Shown here piece after piece: positions 1-8,403 of a stretch of DNA of 64,000 nt (position 1 is its first letter; every line of letters starts with the position of its first letter). The notes beneath the pieces are model-generated. The model ran no database searches. It saw only the letters and a program-made list of their open reading frames with translations, and was not told the origin of the DNA. The stretch comes from Pseudomonas sp. CCC3.1 (lineage in GTDB: Bacteria > Pseudomonadota > Gammaproteobacteria > Pseudomonadales > Pseudomonadaceae), in the NCBI RefSeq assembly GCF_034347405.1, contig NZ_CP133778.1, positions 5,678,501 to 5,742,500 on the forward strand, in the 5' to 3' direction. The position numbers were made by a program, and so were the translations under genes.

Positions 1-609
1 AAAGTCGGTGTGGTGTCGTTGCTGCTGTTCTTCGGCCTGTTAGCTGGCCTGCCATTGCTGGTTCAGTTGTGGCCCTCACAAGCGTTAGCTGTGGTAAATG
101 CCTTTTTCCGCGCCGGGTCATTAGTTTTCGGAGGTGGGCATGTTGTGCTGCCGTTGCTTCAGTCGGCGACCGTGCCGAACGGATGGGTAGCCAATGACAC
201 GTTTCTTGCCGGATATGGCTTAGCACAGGCCGTACCAGGCCCACTTTTTACCTTCGCAGCATTTCTTGGCGCGTCCATGAATGCCCAACCTTCTGGTTGG
301 CTCGGGGCTACCGCGTGCGTCGTTGCAATTTTTGCTCCTTCGTTCTTGCTCGTAATCGGCGTGTTGCCATTTTGGGAGCAACTGCGGAAGAGCTTACGCA
401 CCCAAGCTGCACTTTCAGGCGTAAACGCAGCAGTTGTTGGCCTTCTTCTGGCGGCCTTGTATAACCCAGTCTGGACGAGCGCGATATTGATTCCTGCAGA
501 CTTTGGCTTGGCGCTGATAGCGCTTGTGGCTTTGATGTTCTGGAAGGCTCCTCCATGGTTGGTTGTTTTGGTGGGAGGATTACTTGGATGGTTTGCGCCG
601 ATGCTCTAA
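1..609 (+). CDS. chrA: Chromate transporter ChrA, C-terminal part (gene cut by window edge)
   Basis: An open frame runs from base 1 to the stop at 607-609 and encodes the second half of a CHR-family chromate/proton antiporter of the inner membrane. The hallmark segments FGGGHVVLPLLQ and AVPGPLFTFAAFLGA are present, with several hydrophobic helices. The 5' half lies left of the window, so whether the gene is intact cannot be judged. It is nearly identical in DNA and protein to the C-terminal half of the complete chrA at 11328-12545; I count about six amino-acid differences before the last few residues, which differ (FAPML against LLGIEF). Its 3' end overlaps the convergent YeeE-type gene by 30 bases. 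Confidence 0.93.
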   Translation, partial: KVGVVSLLLFFGLLAGLPLLVQLWPSQALAVVNAFFRAGSLVFGGGHVVLPLLQSATVPNGWVANDTFLAGYGLAQAVPGPLFTFAAFLGASMNAQPSGWLGATACVVAIFAPSFLLVIGVLPFWEQLRKSLRTQAALSGVNAAVVGLLLAALYNPVWTSAILIPADFGLALIALVALMFWKAPPWLVVLVGGLLGWFAPML

Positions 610-1011
610 TAGAGAGAACAAGTACATACCGGCCAACATGGCCAATGCGAATATGATGATCTTTCCGTGCCCCGTAAGCAGAATAGCGACGGCAGGCCCA
701 GGGCAGATCCCCGCAATTCCCCAACCTATACCGAACACCAGGCTGCCGCCAATCAAGCGGGCATCCAACTCCCTCTTCATCGGTAACTGGATGGGGGCAC
801 CTAGCAAGGACTGCTTGTTATTACGCGCCCAATTCAGTGGGATAACCGCCACTGCGATAGCCCCTCCCATCACCAGTGCGAGTGACGGATCCCAAGCCCC
901 GGCCACATCAAGAAAAGCCAATACTTTTTCGGGGTTCGCCATGCCTGCCAAGAGAAGGCCAAGGCCGAAGATCAAGCCAGATAAAAATGCGGCCAACTTG
1001 ATCAAGTTCAT
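580..1011 (-). CDS. YeeE/YedE (DUF6691-type) membrane protein, second of pair
   Basis: A 143-residue hydrophobic protein of the YeeE/YedE sulphur-compound transport family, in the short DUF6691/PmpB-like form. It has about four membrane segments and the signature GIAGICPGPA near residues 98-107, including the conserved Cys-Pro-Gly. I start it at the ATG at 1011, where the protein opens with MNLIKLAAFLSG; the open frame extends further upstream but runs into the preceding gene. Start and stop overlap by four bases (ATGA type) with the other YeeE-type gene, so the two are co-transcribed and probably act together. The substrate is inferred from the family (thiosulfate or persulfide-like sulphur), not shown by the sequence. 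Confidence 0.85.
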   Translation of the reverse strand: MNLIKLAAFLSGLIFGLGLLLAGMANPEKVLAFLDVAGAWDPSLALVMGGAIAVAVIPLNWARNNKQSLLGAPIQLPMKRELDARLIGGSLVFGIGWGIAGICPGPAVAILLTGHGKIIIFALAMLAGMYLFSLLEHRRKPSK

Positions 1012-1442
1012 GCTCCCACCACGTGACGAATGACGTACACCGTTGCAAAGCCGGCGAACATAAAGCACATCGTTGCCGTGATGGATCGGGCTGACAGTCG
1101 AGAGATCCCACAAACTCCATGACCGCTAGTACAGCCAGAGCCGTAACGAGTTCCAACGCCTACGAGCAGCCCCGCAATAATCAGAGTGGGCCACTCAGCC
1201 CTAATCTCGATTTGCGGCAAAACGTTAAATGCTCCCCATAACAATGGCGCAAGCAACAGACCAAGAAGAAATAGCGCCTTTTCGCTCCAACCCTCACTGC
1301 CAAATTGCATCACGCTTCCAATCAAACCACTGATGCCTGCGATGCGACCATTTGCGAGAACGAACAAGCTCGCAGCCAACCCAATCAGGACGCCTCCGCC
1401 TAATGAAGCCCAAGGTGTGAAGTTGATCCAATCAATGCTCAT
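1008..1442 (-). CDS. YeeE/YedE family membrane protein, first of pair
   Basis: A 144-residue YeeE/YedE-type inner-membrane protein (PmpA-like). It has about four hydrophobic segments and the diagnostic Cys-containing motif GSGCTSGHGVCG at roughly residues 101-112; the cysteines of this motif relay sulphur in characterised YeeE proteins. It overlaps the following DUF6691-type gene by four bases. The split into two half-size proteins is common in proteobacteria. The likely role is import of a reduced sulphur compound; its position beside chrA and a few kb from a SulP transporter hints at sulphur acquisition under oxyanion stress, which is inference. Confidence 0.87.
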   Translation of the reverse strand: MSIDWINFTPWASLGGGVLIGLAASLFVLANGRIAGISGLIGSVMQFGSEGWSEKALFLLGLLLAPLLWGAFNVLPQIEIRAEWPTLIIAGLLVGVGTRYGSGCTSGHGVCGISRLSARSITATMCFMFAGFATVYVIRHVVGA

Positions 1443-1517
1443 CTTGCATCTCCTCCACGAGAGTGCTTGTAAATCGCTACGAGGCAGCAGGCAACATTCG
1501 TATCCGTAGGCTTAGGT

Positions 1518-2117
1518 CTAACCGCTCAGCTGCTTATTTTTCGCCGCAGATGAAGGCAGCGAAGTAACTATTTCGGTGCGACAAGTATCGAGTATTTCAT
1601 CAGCGAGAGGAGAGTCATCCGGGCAAGCCCGCGACAACATGACCGCACCGATTGCATGCGCTAGCAGGTCGATCATCTTCGCTCGGGCTTCTTGCTTCGT
1701 CACACCCAGGCACGTTTGGTACTTTTCCTCGAGGGCTGAAAGCGTGTTTTCAACACCATTGGCGAAAGTAGCCTTCAGATCATCTGACTGACGGGCCGCG
1801 TCACCACAAAGCGCTGCCATGGTACAGCCCATTCCTCTCCCATCTCTGTGATCCCTCGACACGTAAAGATTCACAAAATCCGCAACGTCGAGATCGCAGG
1901 TACTAGATAAGGATTTTGCCAAGCTATTTTGAGCTGCTTCGGCCATCAAATCAGACTTGGAAGCAAAGTGTTTGTAAAACCCTCCATGAGTAAAACCGGC
2001 AGTGGCCATCAGTTCCGCAACACCCACGCCATCGTAGCCACGCTCACGAAATAGCTCTGAAGCTGTCTCCACGATATGAGCTCGATTGGCGATTGATTGC
2101 GCCTTGGTGACCTTCAT
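1518..2117 (-). CDS. TetR/AcrR family transcriptional regulator
   Basis: A 199-residue TetR-family repressor. The N-terminal three-helix DNA-binding domain is clear (residues about 10-55, with GVAELMATAGFTHGGFYKHF as the helix-turn-helix). The C-terminal ligand domain contains a CTMAALCGDAARQSDD segment whose cysteines could sense electrophiles. It is divergent from the old yellow enzyme gene, and the 165-base gap holds a large inverted repeat that covers its own promoter, so it probably controls both itself and the redox gene set. The inducer is unknown; by analogy with NemR-type regulators a reactive electrophile or quinone is plausible. Confidence 0.9.
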   Translation of the reverse strand: MKVTKAQSIANRAHIVETASELFRERGYDGVGVAELMATAGFTHGGFYKHFASKSDLMAEAAQNSLAKSLSSTCDLDVADFVNLYVSRDHRDGRGMGCTMAALCGDAARQSDDLKATFANGVENTLSALEEKYQTCLGVTKQEARAKMIDLLAHAIGAVMLSRACPDDSPLADEILDTCRTEIVTSLPSSAAKNKQLSG

Positions 2118-2150
2118 TCCTTACTCCTAGGCATGGTAGACAATGCCCGG

Positions 2151-2210
2151 ACTATACTCTGATGTCGATCACAATCAAAACAGTTGACACCTTTGATTAT
2201 GATCGACATC
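2151..2210. promoter_or_regulatory. TetR operator (19-bp inverted arms) with tetR promoter
   Basis: Two 19-base arms, 2161-2179 and 2192-2210, are reverse complements except for one base and are 12 bases apart; each contains GATGTCGATCA and AATCAAA. On the minus strand a -35-like TTTGAT (2174-2179) and a -10-like TATAGT (2151-2156) are 17 bases apart, so the left arm overlaps the tetR promoter. The right arm lies 73 bases before the probable start of the divergent reductase gene; a TTGACA at 2184-2189 lies between the arms. Arms this long suggest two dimers or tandem sites. Confidence 0.78.
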
Positions 2211-2282
2211 ATTAATTCCATGCAGGCGTCATTGCTGCGAATTCGCAGATGGCAGTCATTGATAAACGACTATGGAATCGAT

Positions 2283-3383
2283 ATGCCCGAAAAGACCTTG
2301 TTTGAGCCCTGCACGCTCGGCTCGCTGACACTTTCTAACAAAATCGTAATGGCACCGCTGACACGAAACCGTGCTGGGTTGGGTTTTGTGCCGAGCGAAT
2401 TGGCCGCAACTTATTACAGTCAGAGAGCATCCGCAGGCTTGTTGATTTCCGAGGCGACCCAGATCTCGCAGCAAGGTCAGGGATATCAAGACACGCCAGG
2501 GATTTACACCCAGGCGCAGGTAGAGGGATGGCGTGCAGTAACTGAAGCCGTTCATGCGAAAGGCGGACACATCTTCCTGCAGCTATGGCATGTCGGACGT
2601 GTTTCCCACGTCGACCTTCAGCAAAACGGTGCTGCTCCGGTAGCACCTTCTGCCTTACGCCCTGCGACAAAGGTATTCGTTAACAATAGCTTCGAGGATG
2701 TATCAGAACCGCGAGCCCTCGATATCAGCGAGCTGCCAGGAATTGTTAACGACTTCCGTCTGGCTGCGGCGAACGCAATTGCAGCTGGTTTCGACGGTGT
2801 AGAGATCCACGGCGCAAACGGCTATTTACTTGATCAGTTCCTCAAGGACGGCTCCAACATTCGCACGGATGCATACGGTGGCTCGATTGAAAACCGTGCT
2901 CGATTACTGCTTGAGGTCAGTGCTGCTGTCGTGGACGAGATCGGTGCTGATCGAACGGGAGTTCGTATTTCCCCAGTCTCTCCTGCCAACGGCGTTTCCA
3001 GCAGCGATCCGCAGCAACAGTTTGAGTACGTCGTCGACCAGCTCAATGCTCTGAACCTGGTTTATCTGCATGTGGTTGAAGGTGCGACTGGCGGGCCACG
3101 CGACGTCGTCCCTTTCGATTTTGGTTCCCTACGCCAGCGCTTCAAACATACCTACATTGCCAACAACGGCTACGACCTGAATCTAGCCACCTCCCAACTC
3201 AACGAAGACAAAGCTGACTTGATCGCTTTCGGACGTCCGTTTATTGGCAACCCTGATTTGGTAGAGCGCCTCAAGAGCAACTCCACCTTGTCTGCATTCG
3301 ACCCTACTACTCTGTATGGCGGCGGTGCAGCGGGCTATACCGACTATCCAACGCTCGCCGACTCCAGCTCTGTACATGGCTGA
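2283..3383 (+). CDS. Old yellow enzyme-type alkene reductase (NemA/xenobiotic reductase family)
   Basis: A 366-residue FMN-dependent, NAD(P)H-using ene-reductase with a TIM barrel. Family motifs are in order: MAPLTRNRAG near the N terminus, LWHVGRVSH, VEIHGANGYLLDQFLKDGSN with the flavin/substrate-binding His and Asn, and FGRPFIGNPDLVERL near the C terminus. I prefer the ATG at 2283 (MPEKTLFEPCTLG), which matches where family members begin; the frame is open back to a TTG at 2184, which would add 33 residues overlapping the operator. Such enzymes reduce maleimides, nitroesters, quinone-like and other alpha,beta-unsaturated electrophiles. It heads a same-strand set of redox genes. Confidence 0.93.
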   Translation: MPEKTLFEPCTLGSLTLSNKIVMAPLTRNRAGLGFVPSELAATYYSQRASAGLLISEATQISQQGQGYQDTPGIYTQAQVEGWRAVTEAVHAKGGHIFLQLWHVGRVSHVDLQQNGAAPVAPSALRPATKVFVNNSFEDVSEPRALDISELPGIVNDFRLAAANAIAAGFDGVEIHGANGYLLDQFLKDGSNIRTDAYGGSIENRARLLLEVSAAVVDEIGADRTGVRISPVSPANGVSSSDPQQQFEYVVDQLNALNLVYLHVVEGATGGPRDVVPFDFGSLRQRFKHTYIANNGYDLNLATSQLNEDKADLIAFGRPFIGNPDLVERLKSNSTLSAFDPTTLYGGGAAGYTDYPTLADSSSVHG

Positions 3384-3424
3384 GACTGAATCGTCTATCG
3401 ACATCCATTGAAGAGCATCATTTT

Positions 3425-4201
3425 ATGAGCCTCCCTGAAACCGTACTGATTACTGGCGCATCTACTGGCATTGGTGCGACTTACGCCGAGCGTTTTGCCC
3501 GGCGCGGGCACAACCTTGTTTTGGTCGCCCGTGACAAAAGCCGTCTAGAAGCTTTGTCCTCAAGCCTGCGCGAGCAACACGGTGTTGCCATTGACGTGAT
3601 CCAGGCTGACCTGACTCAAGCCAACGATTTAACGACGGTCGAAGCTCGCCTTCGCGATGACGCCAGTATCGGCATCCTTGTGAACAATGCCGGAGCCGCT
3701 CAATCAGGCACCTTTATTGAGCAATCCACGGACAGCGTTGCAAACCTGGTCGCACTTAACACGACTGCGTTGGTGCGACTCGCCAGCGCCATCGCGCCGC
3801 GCTTGGCGCTGGCGGGTAATGGCTCAATTATCAATATTGGCTCGGTCGTAGGCCTGGCACCGGAATTCGGGATGAGCGTCTACGGCGCGACAAAGGCTTT
3901 TGTCCTGTTTCTTTCGCAAGGACTAAGCCTAGAACTCTCACCTAAAGGTGTCTACGTGCAAGCTGTGCTCCCTGCGGCCACCCGCACTGAAATCTGGGAA
4001 CGTGCAGGCATCGACATCAACACCTTGAGCGAAATTATGGACGTGGGCGATCTGGTCGATGCCGCACTGGTCGGTTTTGATCGTAGCGAGCCGGTGACTA
4101 TTCCGCCCCTACAAGAAGCCGCTCACTGGGATGCTTTGCAGACTGCTCGCCAAGCGTTGCTGTCAGAGATCCGCCAATCCGCCAGTAGCCGAACGCTATA
4201 A
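3425..4201 (+). CDS. SDR family NAD(P)-dependent oxidoreductase
   Basis: A 258-residue classical short-chain dehydrogenase/reductase. The Rossmann glycine motif TGASTGIG is at residues 10-17, LVNNAGAA follows, and the catalytic YGATK is near 155-159, preceded by a serine in IINIGSVVG. It belongs to the DltE-like group of broad reductases. It starts 41 bases after the ene-reductase gene on the same strand and is probably in the same operon, acting on carbonyl products. The substrate cannot be read from the sequence. Confidence 0.91.
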   Translation: MSLPETVLITGASTGIGATYAERFARRGHNLVLVARDKSRLEALSSSLREQHGVAIDVIQADLTQANDLTTVEARLRDDASIGILVNNAGAAQSGTFIEQSTDSVANLVALNTTALVRLASAIAPRLALAGNGSIINIGSVVGLAPEFGMSVYGATKAFVLFLSQGLSLELSPKGVYVQAVLPAATRTEIWERAGIDINTLSEIMDVGDLVDAALVGFDRSEPVTIPPLQEAAHWDALQTARQALLSEIRQSASSRTL

Positions 4202-4312
4202 AGCAGAGGTGTGATTTGTCATGCAACAGACGCTCATCTGCTGTTCTGAAACCAAGAGTGTTTGTTGCGCACTTTCTTTACTCACCTATCTGCCCCCGGG
4301 CACGGTGTGCAC

Positions 4313-5182
4313 ATGATCACTGAAGCCAAAACTCGTCCCACTGAATCGCAAACGCTGTACACCCGTACCGCGAATCTGTGGGTCAATGTCGAAGGAACAA
4401 CATTTGCCTACCGGGACGTGGGGCCTAGAGAAGGTGCGCCACTTGTTCTGTTGAATCACTGGGGCGCAGTCTTGGATAACTTCGACCCTCGCATCGTTGA
4501 TGGTTTGGCTCATAACCGACGCATCATTGCCATCGACTATCGAGGAATCGGCGCTTCTGGTGGCACTGCCCCTTTGACCATCAGTGAAATGGCAAGCGAC
4601 GCAATCGCCTTAATACGCACGCTAGGATTTCAGAAAGTCGACCTTCTGGGCTTTTCACTGGGCGGGTTCGTGGCACAGGAAATTGCATTGAAAGCCCCCG
4701 AGCTAGTGCGAAAGCTCATTCTGACCGGAACAGGGCCAGCGGGCGGCCAAGGCATCGACAAAGTGTGGTCTGTCTCGTGGCTTTTGATGCTGAAGGGGCT
4801 TATTACATTTCGCGATCCTAAGTTTTATCTTTTCTTCACTCAGTCGGCTAATGGTCAGAAAGCCGCGCACGCGTTTTTGAAGCGGCTGAAAGAGCGAAAA
4901 AAAGAGCGTGATAAAGGCCCAACCCCATCAGCTTTCTTGCGACAACTCAAGGCAATCACCGCATGGGGTCGCCAGATGCCCCAAGATCTCAGTCTCATAA
5001 AGACTCCAACACTGATTGCCAACGGTGACAGCGACATCATGGTGCCCACTGTGAACTCGACTGAGTTGGCGCGACGCATCCCAAACTCGAAGCTGATTAT
5101 CTACGAGGACGCTGGGCATGGCGGAATTTTTCAGTACCACGCTGACTTCGTCACCAAAGCCTTGGCATTCCTAGACTCCTGA
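4313..5182 (+). CDS. Alpha/beta hydrolase
   Basis: A 289-residue alpha/beta-hydrolase. The nucleophile elbow GFSLGG places the catalytic serine near residue 115. An acid candidate lies in NGDSDIMVP, and the histidine is in the AGHGG segment near the C terminus. I choose the ATG at 4313 (MITEAKTRPTES); an in-frame TTG at 4262 would add 17 residues with no homologous look. A 111-base gap separates it from the SDR gene. Family members of this type include esterases and epoxide- or haloalkane-type hydrolases; the sequence does not decide between them. Confidence 0.88.
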   Translation: MITEAKTRPTESQTLYTRTANLWVNVEGTTFAYRDVGPREGAPLVLLNHWGAVLDNFDPRIVDGLAHNRRIIAIDYRGIGASGGTAPLTISEMASDAIALIRTLGFQKVDLLGFSLGGFVAQEIALKAPELVRKLILTGTGPAGGQGIDKVWSVSWLLMLKGLITFRDPKFYLFFTQSANGQKAAHAFLKRLKERKKERDKGPTPSAFLRQLKAITAWGRQMPQDLSLIKTPTLIANGDSDIMVPTVNSTELARRIPNSKLIIYEDAGHGGIFQYHADFVTKALAFLDS

Positions 5183-5253
5183 ATAAGAACCTCAAGGCAG
5201 TTAGGTATCGCCAGCTTCCACGCCCACGCTCATCTTTTAAGAGTTACATCATC

Positions 5254-6252
5254 ATGAAAGCTTTTTTTATCGAACGATATGGTAAGAGCGGTGGACGTAT
5301 CGGTGAATTACCTGATCCGGTTGTAGGCACCAACGACGTTTTGGTTCAAATAAAGGCCACAAGCGTCAATCTTCTGGACTCCAAGATCAGAACAGGAGAA
5401 TTCAAACAAATTCTTCCTTACAAATTTCCTTTGATATTGGGGAATGATTTGGCCGGCGTTGTGGTTCGCGTCGGGCCTGGTGTTCGCCAGTTCAAAGCCG
5501 GCGACGAAGTGTATGCGCGGCCTCCGCAGAATCGTATTGGGACTTTTGCCGAGTTTATTTCTGTAAATCAGAAATCTTTAGCGCTGAAACCTCGGAACGT
5601 CAGTATGGAACAAGCGGCCTCGCTACCCTTGGTAGCGCTGACGGCATGGCAGGTTCTAGTGGAATGTGCCCACTTGAAGAAGGGCCAAAAGGTGCTGATT
5701 CACGCGGGCTCGGGAGGTGTGGGGAGCATTGCTATTCAACTTGCCAAGCACCTGGGCGCTTTCGTTGCTACTACCACAAGCACGTCGAACGTTGAGTGGG
5801 TAAAAGCGCTTGGGGCAGACATAGTAATTGATTATAAAAAACAGAATTTCGAGACTGTCCTAGACGGCTACGACGTCGTACTTAACAGCCTGAATGCAGA
5901 CACTCTCAAAAAATCACTGCAGTGCCTCAAGCCTGGAGGTCAGCTCATATCCATCTCTGGCCCGCCGACGCCTGAGTTCGGAGAGGCGCAGGGGCTGTCT
6001 TGGGCCGTCAAGCCAATCCTACGTTTGCTTAGCCTTGGCATCCGTAGAGCGTCTCGCAAAACCGGGGTGAAATACTCATTCGTTTTCATGCGCTCAGACG
6101 GCGCACAACTAAGTGAAATTACTGCATTGGTCGAATCGGGCGCAATCAAACCGATTATCGATAAAGTCTATCCATTCGCCTCAACCGCTGATGCACTCAC
6201 GTACTTAGAACAAGGGCGATCAAAGGGAAAAGTAGTCATCACCGTCGCGTAA
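5254..6252 (+). CDS. Quinone oxidoreductase-like MDR family NAD(P)-dependent reductase
   Basis: A 332-residue medium-chain reductase of the zinc-free quinone oxidoreductase group. It has the N-terminal GroES-like domain (residues about 1-120, with LGNDLAGVVVRVGPGV) and a nucleotide-binding Rossmann domain with HAGSGGVGSIAIQLAKHLGA at 150-169. The cysteine and histidine ligands of the catalytic zinc in alcohol dehydrogenases are absent, which fits quinone or enone reductases. It sits 71 bases after the hydrolase gene on the same strand and completes a set able to reduce or hydrolyse reactive carbonyls. Confidence 0.9.
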   Translation: MKAFFIERYGKSGGRIGELPDPVVGTNDVLVQIKATSVNLLDSKIRTGEFKQILPYKFPLILGNDLAGVVVRVGPGVRQFKAGDEVYARPPQNRIGTFAEFISVNQKSLALKPRNVSMEQAASLPLVALTAWQVLVECAHLKKGQKVLIHAGSGGVGSIAIQLAKHLGAFVATTTSTSNVEWVKALGADIVIDYKKQNFETVLDGYDVVLNSLNADTLKKSLQCLKPGGQLISISGPPTPEFGEAQGLSWAVKPILRLLSLGIRRASRKTGVKYSFVFMRSDGAQLSEITALVESGAIKPIIDKVYPFASTADALTYLEQGRSKGKVVITVA

Positions 6253-6275
6253 CCCGCCCTTGGGTAAGACAGTAA

Positions 6276-6602
6276 ATGGGACATAAAAACTTTAAAGAAA
6301 AGGGCTTGGCCGTTGTTCTAACTACTGGGGAGAAATCTCCGGAAGGGTGCATACGCCCTGAGGATGCGCTCATGGAAATCTCTGCAACCGATTTGTTGAC
6401 CAGTGCCCCTATATTGCCCAACGACGACTCAACCAATCGACAGCAAGCATTAAATGCTGACGATGAAAAACTAGAAGCGTTAAAAGGAAATGTGACGAAT
6501 GCGCCACTGGAACAACCTTCGGGCGCTCAGGAGAATCCTGTTTCCAGCAGCCTCCAAAATCCGGTCAACATTGTGTGGCGCAGTTTAATGCTCGATCCGT
6601 AA
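6276..6602 (+). CDS. Hypothetical protein, doubtful
   Basis: A 108-codon open frame in the 414-base gap between the quinone reductase and aldo/keto reductase genes. The product is hydrophilic and low in complexity towards its C terminus, with no domain I recognise, no signal peptide and no membrane segment. The ribosome-binding site before the ATG at 6276 is weak. It is on the operon strand, which is mildly in its favour, but it may be non-coding spacer or a decayed gene. Confidence 0.25.
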   Translation: MGHKNFKEKGLAVVLTTGEKSPEGCIRPEDALMEISATDLLTSAPILPNDDSTNRQQALNADDEKLEALKGNVTNAPLEQPSGAQENPVSSSLQNPVNIVWRSLMLDP

Positions 6603-6666
6603 CAGCTAAGTACCAACTGCTTTGATCTTGGACTCAATCAACATAGCGTTCTATGTGGAGATAGAT

Positions 6667-7674
6667 ATGAACTACAAATCGTTCGGCAGTACCGGGCTCA
6701 GCGTTTCGGAACTCGCGCTCGGCACAGGCAACTTCGGCACTGGCTGGGGTTATGGAGCAGATCCCGACTCCAGCAAGGCAATATTTAATGCTTACGCTGA
6801 AGCAGGTGGTAACTTCATTGACACGGCAGACGCTTATCAATTTGGTCAGTCCGAGGAGTTGCTCGGAACTCTACTCCAAGGACGACGCGATGAGTTCGTC
6901 CTCGCCACAAAATTTACCAACGGAGCAGCAGCCAACGCTAATCGGCTCGCCACAGGTAACAGTCGTAGGGCTTTGGTGACATCGGTAGAAGCCAGCCTGA
7001 GGCGCCTGAAGACAGACCGGATAGATATCTACTGGGCGCATCACCCAGATGGCGTGACGCCGGTCGAGGAAATCGTCAGAGGCTTTGAAGATCTGGCACG
7101 TGCAGGGAAAATCCTTTACGCAGGACTCTCTAATTTCCCAGCATGGCGACTTTCCCGCGCGGTCACACTGGCCGAACTCACCAACGCGCTGCCTATTGCA
7201 GCGGCTCAGTTTGAACACAGCTTGGTGCATCGTGAGCCCGAAGCAGACCTCTTCCAGGCGTCAAACGCCCTGGGTCTCGGCATAGTCACTTGGTCTCCGT
7301 TGGGAGGCGGCATGCTGACCGGTAAATATCGCCAAGGTGAAAAAGGACGCGCCGAAGGTTTTGGTGGAAAAGTATTTCAGGCAGAAAATTCAGCACAGCG
7401 CACATTGATACTGGACACTGTTTTGGAGATTGCGAGCGAATTAGGCGTGAGTGCTAGTCAGATTGCTATTGCTTGGGCTGGCACACATGGGGCGGTACCG
7501 ATCATAGGGCCACGCTCAGAGCAGCAACTTACCGATAACCTCGGTGCTTTAGACGTACGCCTTTCACACGAACAGGTTTGCAAGCTTGATGCGGTGAGTA
7601 GCTTAAGTCCCTCAGAGCCGTTGAGATCATCTCCGTATCAGTCGAATGAGACTCACGCAAAGACAGTTGCATAA
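6667..7674 (+). CDS. Aldo/keto reductase
   Basis: A 335-residue NADPH-dependent aldo/keto reductase. The catalytic tetrad is visible as Asp52 and Tyr57 (in NFIDTADAY), Lys82 (ATKF) and a His at 125/126 (YWAHHPD). The C-terminal part carries the usual cofactor-binding IIGPRSEQQL. The start is the ATG at 6667, preceded by GGAG at good spacing; an upstream in-frame TTG lacks a ribosome-binding site. It reduces aldehydes or ketones to alcohols and closes the divergent redox gene set controlled from the TetR operator region. A terminator-like hairpin follows. Confidence 0.92.
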   Translation: MNYKSFGSTGLSVSELALGTGNFGTGWGYGADPDSSKAIFNAYAEAGGNFIDTADAYQFGQSEELLGTLLQGRRDEFVLATKFTNGAAANANRLATGNSRRALVTSVEASLRRLKTDRIDIYWAHHPDGVTPVEEIVRGFEDLARAGKILYAGLSNFPAWRLSRAVTLAELTNALPIAAAQFEHSLVHREPEADLFQASNALGLGIVTWSPLGGGMLTGKYRQGEKGRAEGFGGKVFQAENSAQRTLILDTVLEIASELGVSASQIAIAWAGTHGAVPIIGPRSEQQLTDNLGALDVRLSHEQVCKLDAVSSLSPSEPLRSSPYQSNETHAKTVA

Positions 7675-7690
7675 GGACTTATAAAATTCA

Positions 7691-7717
7691 AAAAGGAGGT
7701 TCATATGGCCTCCTTTT
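7691..7717 (+). terminator. Rho-independent terminator after the redox gene set
   Basis: A 9-bp perfect stem, AAAAGGAGG (7691-7699) with CCTCCTTTT (7709-7717), closes a 9-base loop 16 bases after the aldo/keto reductase stop. The 3' arm ends in four T, giving a short U tract. Confidence 0.6.
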
Positions 7718-7777
7718 CTGAATCTACTGGTCATTGTGGTCTGCGGACGTCGCAACAAAGGCTGCCGAGACGTCTTC

Positions 7778-8311
7778 TCATCGGCTGGTTGACATCAGCA
7801 ACTCGGACGCGACTTTTTTCAGCATGAACGTTTCGCGCTGAATGGACTGCCCCATCGATGACTCCTGACGCTGCATCACGGCTTCATTATGCGTTATGGC
7901 TTCATGCAGGTTGATCCAGACAGGCCGCATACCATTAGCGATTTCGTGGCTTTCCATTCTCACGGGCGCTAGCTGGGGCGCGACTTCGCATTGATAAAAA
8001 TGCGAGGTCATGTGCATCAGATCGTACTGTGGCTTCCAATAGGGCCGGTACTCCTCGATGTAACCGTAGTGCTGGAGCACCCGAATCTCGCGTGCACCAG
8101 TCTCTTCCTCAAGCTCACGCTTAAGACCTACGATAATGTCCTCGCCAGCATCAAGGCCGCCCCCAGGAAAGCTAAAGTCGTTATAGCGCTCAGTGAACAG
8201 CAACAGGATCTGTTCGTTCCGCAACACGATTCCGCGTGCGGCATGACGACGGAATACTTTCCCTTGTATAGATTTCAGATCCGGGTGAAGGATTTCAGTA
8301 ATGAGTTGCAT
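7778..8311 (-). CDS. NUDIX hydrolase
   Basis: A 177-residue Nudix protein. The Nudix box fits the consensus GX5EX7REUXEEXGU from Gly51 through Glu57 to Arg65-Glu66 and Glu69-Glu70 (GGLDAGED then RELEEETGA), so the metal-binding glutamates are present. It would hydrolyse a nucleoside diphosphate linked to another group; the substrate is not predictable from the sequence. It stands alone between the terminator of the redox gene set and the UspA gene. A 16-bp perfect hairpin lies just upstream of its start. Confidence 0.9.
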   Translation of the reverse strand: MQLITEILHPDLKSIQGKVFRRHAARGIVLRNEQILLLFTERYNDFSFPGGGLDAGEDIIVGLKRELEEETGAREIRVLQHYGYIEEYRPYWKPQYDLMHMTSHFYQCEVAPQLAPVRMESHEIANGMRPVWINLHEAITHNEAVMQRQESSMGQSIQRETFMLKKVASELLMSTSR

Positions 8312-8353
8312 GAGGTCTCAACAGGACATGTTCAGATATTCATTAACTAGGAT

Positions 8354-8391
8354 GACCGCAGTGTTTCCAGAGTGTTGGAAACACTGCGGTC
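8354..8391. terminator. Perfect 16-bp inverted repeat downstream of uspA
   Basis: GACCGCAGTGTTTCCA (8354-8369) and its exact reverse complement (8376-8391) enclose a 6-base loop. It lies 12 bases beyond the UspA stop on the minus strand, where a transcription terminator is expected. No T run follows on either strand, so it may instead stabilise the mRNA end or be a protein site. Confidence 0.5.
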
Positions 8392-8403
8392 AGGCGAGTC
8401 AAT

